This document shows positions 28,034-35,061 of a stretch of DNA of 64,000 nt, one piece after another. Both the position numbers and the translations under genes were made by a program. Every line of letters starts with the position of its first letter. Positions within the stretch are counted from its first letter, which is position 1. A model generated the notes under the pieces. The model was not told where the DNA came from. It did not search any database and worked only from the letters and a program-made list of their open reading frames with translations. The DNA comes from Kitasatospora albolonga (GTDB taxonomy: Bacteria; Actinomycetota; Actinomycetes; Streptomycetales; Streptomycetaceae), in contig CP020563.1 of the NCBI GenBank assembly GCA_002082585.1, forward strand, positions 3,466,001 to 3,530,000, in the 5' to 3' direction.

Positions 28034-28106
28034 TCAGCTGTACGGAATGAGCTGTACGGCTGGGGCGTACGGGCTCAGCTGTACGAGCTCCGCTGTACGG
28101 GCTCAG
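28034..28106. repeat. Imperfect GCTGTACGG repeats
   Basis: Five near-copies of the word GCTGTACGG/GCGTACGGG occur in about 70 bases; TACGGGCTCAG appears twice. They lie between the PBP terminator and the YqeY stop. Function unknown; may be a slippage product. Confidence 0.6.
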
Positions 28107-28567
28107 CCCGCGAGGAGCTTCTTCACCGCGGCGGCGACGCGGCCGCCCTCGGCGAGACCGGCGACCTTCGGGTTGACGATCTTCATGACGGCGCCCATGG
28201 CACGCGGCCCCTCGGCCCCGGCGGCCCTGGCCTCCTCGACGGCGGACGCCACGATCGCGTTCAGCTCGTCGTCGGTGAGCTGCTTGGGCAGGTACCCCTC
28301 CAGCAGCTCGCCCTCCGCCTTCTCCCGCTCCGCCTGCTCGGCCCGGCCGCCCTGGGCGAACGCCTCGGCCGCCTCCCGGCGCTTCTTCGCCTCCTTGGCG
28401 ATCACCTTCAGCACCTCGTCGTCGGAGAGCTCGCGCGCCGACGTGCCGCTGACCTCTTCCTTGGTGATCGCGGTGAGGGTGAGCCGAAGGGTGGACGAGG
28501 TCAGCTCGTCACGCGCCTTCATGGCCGTGTGGAGGTCTTCCTTGAGCTTGGACTTGAGCGTGGTCAT
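28103..28567 (-). CDS. GatB/YqeY domain protein
   Basis: A 154-residue helical protein starting MTTLKSKLKEDLHTAMKARD, with LRLTLTAI, KKRREAAEAF and EGYLPKQLTDDELNAIV, the standard YqeY features. It resembles the tail domain of GatB that contacts tRNA; the free protein's function is undefined. It is divergent from the phosphoesterase. Confidence 0.93.
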   Translation of the reverse strand: MTTLKSKLKEDLHTAMKARDELTSSTLRLTLTAITKEEVSGTSARELSDDEVLKVIAKEAKKRREAAEAFAQGGRAEQAEREKAEGELLEGYLPKQLTDDELNAIVASAVEEARAAGAEGPRAMGAVMKIVNPKVAGLAEGGRVAAAVKKLLAG

Positions 28568-28646
28568 GCCGTGATTGTGACAGGTGCGGGCTGTCCGCCG
28601 CCCTCCGGTTTTCCACTCCAGGCACCGTGTCTGCGACGATGGACAG

Positions 28647-29585
28647 ATGCGCGCACGCTACGGAGTCCCCCTGAAAGTCACGGCAGTCGGAGCGGCGGTC
28701 GGTGCCGCCGGCCTCGCCTACGCCGCCGGATTCGAGGCCCGCTCGTTCCGCCTGCGACGGGTCACCGTTCCCGTACTCCCGCACGGGGCACGTCCGTTGC
28801 GCGTCCTCCAGGTGTCCGACATCCACATGGTGAGCGGTCAGCGCAAGAAGCGCGCCTGGCTCCAGTCGCTGGCGGGCCTGCGCCCCGACTTCGTCGTGAA
28901 CACGGGCGACAACCTCTCCGACCCGGAGGCCGTGCCCGAGGTGCTGGACGCGCTCGGCCCGCTGATGGAGTTCCCGGGGGTGTACGTCTTCGGCTCCAAC
29001 GACTACTACGGCCCGAGGCTGCGCAACCCCGGCCGCTATCTCCTGGAGAAGCTCCAGGGCAGGCACGGCCTCAACGGCAACGAGCCCGTCGTCGGCGCCG
29101 TCCACAACCCGTGGGAGCCGATGCGGGACGCCTTCGACGCGGCGGGCTGGCTGAACCTGTCGAACACCCGGGGCCGGCTCAAGCTGGACGGCATGGAGAT
29201 CGCGTTCACGGGCCTGGACGACCCGCACATCAAGCGCGACCGTTACGCGGAGGTCCAGGGCGGCCCGGAGACCGGTGCCGACCTCTCCATCGGCGTGGTC
29301 CACGCCCCGTACCTGCGCTCCCTGGAAGCCTTCACGGCCGACGGCTACCCCCTGATCCTGGCGGGCCACACCCACGGCGGCCAGCTGTGCATCCCGTTCT
29401 ACGGCGCCCTGGTCACCAACTGCGACCTGGACACCGACCGGGTCAAGGGCCTCTCCACCCACACGACGGGCACCCACCGCGCCTACCTCCATGTCTCCGC
29501 GGGCTGCGGCACCAACCGCTATACCCCGGTCCGCTTCGCCTGCCCCCCGGAGGCCACCCTGCTGACGCTCACGGGGCGGGAGTGA
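28647..29585 (+). CDS. Metallophosphoesterase
   Basis: A 312-residue calcineurin-like phosphoesterase of the YkuE/LpxH-like type. It has SDIHM (metal Asp/His), NTGDNLSD, GSNDYYG and AGHTHGGQ, together giving the dimetal site. The N-terminus is a hydrophobic segment (VTAVGAAVGAAGLAYAAG) that may be a membrane anchor. The ATG at 28647 lacks a strong ribosome site. It lies directly before tRNA-Pro. Confidence 0.92.
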   Translation: MRARYGVPLKVTAVGAAVGAAGLAYAAGFEARSFRLRRVTVPVLPHGARPLRVLQVSDIHMVSGQRKKRAWLQSLAGLRPDFVVNTGDNLSDPEAVPEVLDALGPLMEFPGVYVFGSNDYYGPRLRNPGRYLLEKLQGRHGLNGNEPVVGAVHNPWEPMRDAFDAAGWLNLSNTRGRLKLDGMEIAFTGLDDPHIKRDRYAEVQGGPETGADLSIGVVHAPYLRSLEAFTADGYPLILAGHTHGGQLCIPFYGALVTNCDLDTDRVKGLSTHTTGTHRAYLHVSAGCGTNRYTPVRFACPPEATLLTLTGRE

Positions 29586-29727
29586 GGGGCGGGCCGCCGC
29601 AGGGCCCGGGCCCTGCCTGAGGCTGCGGGGCAGGGGCGGCGGGGCCGGGGGCGGCGGAGAAAGCGGATTTCGCCTCCGGCCGCAGGTGGGCTAAAGTAAT
29701 CGATGTCGCCGGGAGACCGGTGGGCAT

Positions 29728-29801
29728 CGGGGTGTAGCGCAGCTTGGCAGCGCGCTTCGTTCGGGACGAAGAGGTCGTGGGTTCAAATCCCGCCACCCCG
29801 A
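29728..29801 (+). tRNA. tRNA-Pro (anticodon CGG)
   Basis: The 74-base cloverleaf has acceptor arms CGGGGTG and CACCCCG, the D arm GCGC/GCGC, anticodon stem CTTCG/CGAAG with loop TTCGGGA, and T arm GTGGG-TTCAAAT-CCCGC. The anticodon CGG reads CCG proline codons, and G37 fits tRNA-Pro. CCA is not encoded. Accessory genes begin immediately downstream, a common integration pattern. Confidence 0.93.
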
Positions 29802-29816
29802 CAGCTGTAAGACCAG

Positions 29817-29856
29817 GTCAGGGGCCTGATCCGAGAAATCGGATCAGGCCCCTGAC
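29817..29856 (+). terminator. Terminator after tRNA-Pro
   Basis: A perfect 18-bp stem at 29817-29834 with 29839-29856 and a GAAA loop, 15 bases after the tRNA end. Confidence 0.9.
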
Positions 29857-30032
29857 TCGTTCCCGGGCCGCCCTGGGTGCCATTCGGGTGCCGGTCTCGG
29901 GGTCCGGGTTCCCGTTGGCTCCCGAAGCGGTTCGGCGGTTCGACGATTCGGGGCAACAGCTCTCGTAGGGCGGCCCCGTCCGCGTACGCTCTGGTCGTCC
30001 GACGCACCGCGCCGGACGCACGAGGGGGGACC

Positions 30033-31433
30033 GTGGATCATCTTTTCACCGTCGCCGGCCGGACGGCCACGCCGATATCGCGTACCGGGCTCGCCGCCGA
30101 GAGCCTGCTGGAGCGGCAGCACCTTCAGGAGTGGGTGATCGCCCATCCGCAGGTGCTCGGGGAGTCGGTGCTCGTGATCACCGCGGAGTACGACCGGTGG
30201 GCCGACACCGACGGGGTGCCGGCGCGGGACCGGCTGGATGTGCTCGGGCTGGACGCGACCGGGCGCCTCGTCGTGGTCGAGCTGAAGCGGGGGACCGCCG
30301 ACCGGGACGTACACCTCCAGGCGATCACCTACGCCGCCCTGGTGTCCCGCTTCGACCTCGACACCCTCGCCCAGGCGCACCGCGGCTTCCTGTCGCGCAG
30401 GGGGCAGGCCCTCGGCATCGACGTGTGCAGGCAGCGGCTGCTCGACCACGTGGACGGGGAGTGGAGCCCGGAACTGCTCCAGCGGCCCCGGCAGGTGATC
30501 ATCGCCGCCGACTTCCCCAAGCAGGTCACCCACTCCGTGGTCTGGCTGTCGGAGATGGGCCTCGACATCGACCTCGTCCAGGTCGGCCTGTGGCGGGTTG
30601 AGGGCAGCGTCGTCGCCGGGTTCACCAAGGTCTATCCGACCCCGGAGGTCGAAGAGTTCACGCTCGCCCCGGCCCGGGTCGAAGGAGAGGCGGCGGCCAA
30701 GAAGCTGCAGGAGCGCTCCCGTTCACGGAACGCGGTCCACGTGCTCGTCGGTGCGGGACTGCTGCCCGACGGGGCCAGGCTCCTGATGACACCGCGCCAC
30801 GGCGTGACGGAGGCCATCCGCGCCGAGATCCGGTCCTGGGTGGAGCAGGACCCCGCCCGGGCGGCTGCCACCTGGACCAACGACACCGCCAAACCGCTGG
30901 TCTGGGACGCGGACGGAGCCTCGTACTCCCCCACCGGGCTGGCCAACCACATCTTCACGAGCGTGACCGGTCGCAGCGTGGACGGCATCCAGGGAACGAC
31001 GTGGTGGGACGTGGACACCACACAGGTGCCCGCCGACGTCGACCCCGGGGAGTGGGCGACGCTGGCGGGGACCGACCTCGCCGCTCTGGCCAGGCAGCTC
31101 AACGGCGCCCGTAAGGACTGGAGCGGGCTGCACACCCTGCTGGACGGCGTACCGGCCGGGCGGTGGACCACCTACGGTGACGTGGCGACCATCATCGGCA
31201 GCCACGCTGTCCCCGTCGGCCGGCACCTCGGCACCTGCGGCCGATGCCCCAACGCCTGGCGCGTCCTCACCGCCACCGGGAAGGTCAGCCCCGGCTTCCA
31301 GTGGACCGACACCTCGCGCACGGACACCGCCGCATCCGTCCTCCGGGACGAGGGCGTGCGCTTCGACGGGGAGACCGCCGACCCGGGCCAGCGGCTGAGC
31401 GAGGACGATCTCCGGCAGCTACTCGACGGCTGA
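30033..31433 (+). CDS. NucS-like nuclease fused to alkyltransferase-like (ATL/MGMT) DNA-binding domain
   Basis: A 466-residue multidomain protein. Residues 60-100 have the PD-(D/E)XK nuclease pattern: Asp69 in RLDVLGLD, Glu83 and Lys85 in VVELKRG, and the following QAITY, as in NucS/DUF91. A middle segment (about 290-335) contains YSPTGLANHIFTSVTGRS. The C-terminus (about 370-430) has WTTYGDVATIIGS and CPNAWRVL, matching MGMT/ATL. The alkyl-accepting PCHRV motif is PNAWRV here, so it should bind but not repair alkyl lesions. The GTG has GAGGGGGG upstream. Suggested role: lesion- or modified-base-directed cutting. Confidence 0.8.
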   Translation: MDHLFTVAGRTATPISRTGLAAESLLERQHLQEWVIAHPQVLGESVLVITAEYDRWADTDGVPARDRLDVLGLDATGRLVVVELKRGTADRDVHLQAITYAALVSRFDLDTLAQAHRGFLSRRGQALGIDVCRQRLLDHVDGEWSPELLQRPRQVIIAADFPKQVTHSVVWLSEMGLDIDLVQVGLWRVEGSVVAGFTKVYPTPEVEEFTLAPARVEGEAAAKKLQERSRSRNAVHVLVGAGLLPDGARLLMTPRHGVTEAIRAEIRSWVEQDPARAAATWTNDTAKPLVWDADGASYSPTGLANHIFTSVTGRSVDGIQGTTWWDVDTTQVPADVDPGEWATLAGTDLAALARQLNGARKDWSGLHTLLDGVPAGRWTTYGDVATIIGSHAVPVGRHLGTCGRCPNAWRVLTATGKVSPGFQWTDTSRTDTAASVLRDEGVRFDGETADPGQRLSEDDLRQLLDG

Positions 31434-31742
31434 GAATATCTCCGGTCGGCGTTGCTGTGACCTACCAAGGCTCAGGGCGTTCATCGGGGGTATCCGGACG
31501 TGTGGGAATTTCGCAGGGCCAGGTAAAGAAGGCTGAGTTGTTGGGGCAGGCCCAGCTACCCGAAATTCGCTGCCACAGCCCCTTGCGCGGCTAACCCCCA
31601 TCTGTGGCAGCCGCGAGGTCCCAACGATAGAACCGCAGGTCAGATGAGGGTTGCGTGGCTAACCCCCTGCTGATCCAAGGTGTCCCTGCCTTCGGGGCAG
31701 ACCACACGACGACCGTGTGGCAAAAGGACAAAGGATCAGTTC
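31434..31742. other. Intergenic region with inverted and direct repeats
   Basis: About 308 bases. GCTGCCACAG (31569-31578) and CTGTGGCAGC (31602-31611) form a perfect 10-bp inverted repeat with a 23-base spacer. GCGCGGCTAACCCCC and GCGTGGCTAACCCCC recur about 64 bases apart. These look like operator or maintenance sites in front of the small ORF at 31743. Confidence 0.5.
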
Positions 31743-31919
31743 ATGGCCAACCAGCGCGCCGCCGACAGACCACCAACGAGGAAGCTGTGTCCGCCCTATG
31801 TGAAGATCCGCGTCGGCGGCTTCCGGCTCACCGTTCAACGCCTGCCCGCGCGGCTGTTGACGGCTCTAGGGTTTGTCATCATCACGTACCTGGTCAGCGA
31901 GCGTCCCTGGATGCTTTGA
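31743..31919 (+). CDS. Small single-pass membrane protein
   Basis: Encodes 58 residues. A basic N-terminus is followed by PPYVKIRVGGFRLTVQRLPA and one hydrophobic helix (LLTALGFVIITYLV). AAAGGA lies 7 bases before the ATG. Tiny proteins of this type accompany integrative elements and regulator clusters in Streptomyces. Function unknown. A terminator hairpin follows. Confidence 0.65.
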   Translation: MANQRAADRPPTRKLCPPYVKIRVGGFRLTVQRLPARLLTALGFVIITYLVSERPWML

Positions 31920-31931
31920 CCCGAGAGAGGT

Positions 31932-31960
31932 TGGCCCCACGCTCGTGTGACGTGGGGCCA
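31932..31960 (+). terminator. Terminator after small membrane protein gene
   Basis: TGGCCCCACG at 31932-31941 pairs with 31951-31960 around a 9-base loop, 12 bases after the stop codon. Confidence 0.75.
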
Positions 31961-32111
31961 TACCGGAACCTGGTCCTCAGGCATGACGGCACCCCCGGCG
32001 CCCAGGGTGACCGGTGCCGTGGAGAGAGGCGCGGACCAGCGAGGTGCGGAGCGGCGGCCCACCCGGGTGAACGACCGGCGCTCCGGCTACTGCGCCCGGC
32101 AGGAGACGCTC

Positions 32112-32816
32112 CTACCCGTACGTCTCCTTCCAGCGCTCCCGGTGCCGACGGTCGCCCTGCCCCAGACCGTTCACCGCGCCGAGCGACGACAGCGAAGCAC
32201 CGTTGTTCCACAGTCCGAAGTGATCACGATGGACGGCCAGGACATCGTTCTCCGCGGCGAACTTCTCTGCCGGGCCACTGAAGTAGGTGGTGGCCACGAA
32301 GATCGCCACGTCGGCCCTGAAGTGCACCCTCGCACCGAGGAGATCCCGGACCTCCCTGCTGGGGATCTTGCGCTTGGGCGCGTACCGCTTGCACTGGATC
32401 ACCATGCTCCGCCCGTCGGGAAGGTGCCCCAGCACGTCAGCCCCGTTGTCGTGCGAGCCGCCGACCCTCCGCACGTCAGTGCACCCGTCACGTCGGCACA
32501 GCTCCACGACGAAGTCCTCGAACTCTGTTCCCGTCATCACGTCGACCTCGGCAAGCGTCCGCTGCCCTGCCCGCACGGCCTCATCGTGCCGCCACTGCCG
32601 GTCACCGCCCCTGATGAACCGATCGGTGCGCCATAACCACCACCCGCCACCGCCGACGCCACTGAGAACAAGTGCACCGACGAGATAGGGCCAGATCACG
32701 CCCCAGAAGGTGACTGCCACGACAAGACCGAGGCCCCCGGCGGTGGCCCCGATCTTGAGACGCCGCTGCCGACGTCTGCGCGCAGCTGAGATCCGCCCTT
32801 TCCGTACCACTGCCAT
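32112..32816 (-). CDS. Membrane-anchored Mrr-like restriction endonuclease
   Basis: A 234-residue protein. A very basic N-terminus (RKGRISAARRRRQRRLK) precedes two TM helices (about 22-57). The cytoplasmic domain has MTGTEFEDFVVELCRR, then DNGADVLG and MVIQCKRY, the Mrr_cat D-x(n)-QxK signature. This fold cuts modified or foreign DNA; membrane tethering suggests action on entering DNA. In the accessory block next to other nuclease-type genes. Confidence 0.85.
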   Translation of the reverse strand: MAVVRKGRISAARRRRQRRLKIGATAGGLGLVVAVTFWGVIWPYLVGALVLSGVGGGGWWLWRTDRFIRGGDRQWRHDEAVRAGQRTLAEVDVMTGTEFEDFVVELCRRDGCTDVRRVGGSHDNGADVLGHLPDGRSMVIQCKRYAPKRKIPSREVRDLLGARVHFRADVAIFVATTYFSGPAEKFAAENDVLAVHRDHFGLWNNGASLSSLGAVNGLGQGDRRHRERWKETYG

Positions 32817-32870
32817 GCCCCTCCTATGTGCTCCGGCACAGCAGGATCAAGGAAGCGGTGCCGAATTATC

Positions 32871-32905
32871 AGGGCGCCTGTCAGCCAATGGCTGACAGGC
32901 GCCCT
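32871..32905 (-). terminator. 17-bp near-continuous palindrome, terminator-like
   Basis: AGGGCGCCTGTCAGCCA at 32871-32887 is a perfect reverse complement of 32889-32905, with a single central base. It lies between two divergent genes and directly after the tail of a broken minus-strand frame (32930-33004), which it probably once terminated. Confidence 0.6.
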
Positions 32906-32929
32906 TCCGCCCGCCCTGTCCAGGCTTCA

Positions 32930-33004
32930 GCTGCTCACGGAGTCGGGCGGCTGCACTGCCATGGCCTGAATCGCCTTCTTGTCGCCGGTATCGGGGATTC
33001 CTAC
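32930..33004 (-). pseudogene. 3' remnant of a lost coding sequence
   Basis: Read on the minus strand, 24 codons ending at a TGA give GIPDTGDKKAIQAMAVQPPD then SVSS. Most third positions are G/C, and a perfect terminator lies 24 bases beyond the stop. No start or upstream body exists: the frame continues into the 5' end of the 33016 gene on the other strand. This suggests a gene replaced by the neighbouring module. Identity unknown. Confidence 0.4.
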
Positions 33005-33015
33005 CGTCCCGTTGC

Positions 33016-34422
33016 ATGGACCCCACGGCCTTCGACGTGATCAGGCGTCTCGGTGACCTTCTGACCGTGCAGGTGAACTCATCGCCCGGACTCATCGCCG
33101 GAGTAGGGAAAGCAGCCGATGCCGTCGACCGCGAGCGGGCGAAAAAGAAGATCCCGAACGAAGGGCACGGTCCCCGCAAGCCGGACCTGCGCCAGCTGCC
33201 CCGGGCCGAGCGTGGTCCCCTGTGGGTGACTCCGTGGGATGTGCTTGCGACATTCGCGCGCGGTACGGCCTTGGCCCGGCAAGGACGGGGCAGGGGACTG
33301 GCTGAGCACTGGCAGGGGCTGAAGTACTGCCGCGCCTTCGCCGCCGACCGGCACGGAAGTCTGCGCCTCACCGATGAGGGGAAGGCGCCCGAACTGTCCT
33401 ATCGGGCCATGCAGGCAAGGGAGCTGGGCCGAGCGTTCGGGCTCGCCGTCGCTGAACGGGCGCTTCGCGAGAGGTATCCGGACCGCCTGATCAGCATCGT
33501 CGACGCGGAAACCGCCCTGCTTCCCGGCTTCGCGCGAACAAAGCCGGCCGGGACTCTCGGCGCGAGGCCGAGGCCGGACTTCCTGCTGGAGGCATGGCGT
33601 CCCGGTGAAGGCTCCCGAATCTTCGTGGTGACCGTGAACGGCAACCACCAGGCCGTGAAGCCGAAGACCTCCGCAAGCTCTCGTACGACATACAGGCAGC
33701 TGGCCCGGGGCAGTGAGCGCGTGGAGCGATTCCATCTGGGTCAGCGGAACGCGACTCCCGCGCTCACGACCTCGACCGAGTTCCTGGCCGCCGCCGGTGT
33801 GACCGTGCATGTCCTGCACACGGGGGGAGGTGCCGAGCTTCCCGTACGGCCGGCGTCCGGTGCGGATTCGGCTGATGTGGCCATCGGCCGCCGGGCTCTG
33901 CCGTACGTGGACTCCGTGGCCCTCCCCGGGGAACGGGGCGCGGAACGGCACAACGCCTTCTTGATCCCTGAGAAGGAATTCTCGTGGTTCGGCCGCGTCG
34001 TCGCCCGGGCGCACGCCGCCGGACAGCTCTCTCTGGCCGGCGGCGGTGGGACTGTCGGCCGGTATCTGATCGACGAGCAGGGCCGCAAGCACTTCAGCGA
34101 AACCGCCTACGCCGGGACCGCCAGCGTCCACGACGCGAAAGCCTGTTTCGCCGGGGAGCGGTACGTCGGCACTGACCAGGTCTTCCGTATCAACGGCACA
34201 CGCGTCGAAGCGTTTTCCGGCGTGGCCGCAGATCTCTACGGCCTGCTCGCGGAGGGCAGGGTGGAGGAGTACCGCCGACGGGCGTACGAACGGCGGAATG
34301 ACTGGCCTGAGCCGGACGGCATCGACGACTGGGGGGCGAGTTCCATCCGGCCGGACGGCACCGCACTCGCGATCAGGGTGGTGCCGGAGCAGGCATCGCC
34401 CGACGACCGTTCCCCGGGCTGA
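33016..34422 (+). CDS. Hypothetical protein, 468 aa, in conflict-type gene block
   Basis: Not recognised. Two features stand out. The first 200 residues are helical and Arg-rich (LAEHWQGLKYCRAF). RPDFLLEAWRPGEGSRIFVVTVNGNHQ-type sequence near 187-212 is laid out like a PD-(D/E)XK core (Asp, then a beta strand), but the expected E-x-K is T-V-N, so an active nuclease is uncertain. No TM segments. The gene precedes EACC1 with a 222-base gap that includes a hairpin, so it is probably a separate transcript. Confidence 0.7.
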   Translation: MDPTAFDVIRRLGDLLTVQVNSSPGLIAGVGKAADAVDRERAKKKIPNEGHGPRKPDLRQLPRAERGPLWVTPWDVLATFARGTALARQGRGRGLAEHWQGLKYCRAFAADRHGSLRLTDEGKAPELSYRAMQARELGRAFGLAVAERALRERYPDRLISIVDAETALLPGFARTKPAGTLGARPRPDFLLEAWRPGEGSRIFVVTVNGNHQAVKPKTSASSRTTYRQLARGSERVERFHLGQRNATPALTTSTEFLAAAGVTVHVLHTGGGAELPVRPASGADSADVAIGRRALPYVDSVALPGERGAERHNAFLIPEKEFSWFGRVVARAHAAGQLSLAGGGGTVGRYLIDEQGRKHFSETAYAGTASVHDAKACFAGERYVGTDQVFRINGTRVEAFSGVAADLYGLLAEGRVEEYRRRAYERRNDWPEPDGIDDWGASSIRPDGTALAIRVVPEQASPDDRSPG

Positions 34423-34460
34423 CCCGTATACAAGGGTGTTTTCCGGGGGAGAAGCCGACG

Positions 34461-34491
34461 CCTGCCCCGATCCGTGTCGGCTCGGGGCAGG
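34461..34491 (+). terminator. Terminator hairpin after the 468-aa gene
   Basis: CCTGCCCCGA at 34461-34470 pairs perfectly with 34482-34491 across an 11-base loop, 39 bases after the stop. Confidence 0.6.
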
Positions 34492-34644
34492 CCGGGCAGC
34501 GGGGCGGACGTCCCTCCTCCGGCGCCGGGCGCGGTGGCCGGATGCCGTCCCTCCATCCCGGCCCTGGCTGTCCCTCCCGACGGCCTGCGTGCCAAAGTCG
34601 CTGGACAGACCAGCAAGCGCATACGCGAAGGCAAGGAGCGGCAC

Positions 34645-35061
34645 ATGCACAACGGGGGATCGCCGTGGACACTCACCGTGCCCACAGGCGGCGACACACT
34701 CCGGCAGGAGCGTCTCACCCGGGATCTGCACGACAGCCTGCGGAGGGAAGCCGATCTCGTCGTCGGCGTCCATGACGCCGACGGACCCTCCGAACCGGGC
34801 AGCAAGGGCACAGGCGTCGGTGAGGTGGCTCTCTGGGCCGCCACCACCGCCGCCGTCGCCCGCCCGGCGTCCCAGGTCCTGATCACCCTGATCAAGGAGT
34901 GGTGCGCCAAGGAGCGGCACCGCAAGGTCGTGGTCACCGTCGGGGACGACTCCATCGAGATCACCGGTCGTCCGGACGCCGCACAGGAGCGCATGGTCCG
35001 GGATTTCCAGGACCGGGTCGCCGGCGACGACGGTTCCGCACCGGATGACGACGCGGCGTGA
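34645..35061 (+). CDS. EACC1 (effector-associated constant component 1) protein
   Basis: A 138-residue adaptor. After the ATG at 34645 (AAGGAGCG upstream), it has RLTRDLHDSLRREADLVVGV, a Gly/Ser linker, GVGEVALWAATTAAVARPA as a hydrophobic stretch, and KVVVTVGDDSIEITGRP at the C-terminus. This is the EACC1 fold described with caspase and other effectors in NTP-dependent bacterial conflict systems. Its stop overlaps the caspase gene start as GTGA. Likely couples sensing to caspase activation; mechanism is inferred. Confidence 0.85.
   Translation: MHNGGSPWTLTVPTGGDTLRQERLTRDLHDSLRREADLVVGVHDADGPSEPGSKGTGVGEVALWAATTAAVARPASQVLITLIKEWCAKERHRKVVVTVGDDSIEITGRPDAAQERMVRDFQDRVAGDDGSAPDDDAA

Noticed and set aside
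29728..29801. tRNA-Pro as a defined attachment site with flanking direct repeat
   Set aside because: I could not find a second copy of the tRNA 3' end, nor an integrase, within the window.
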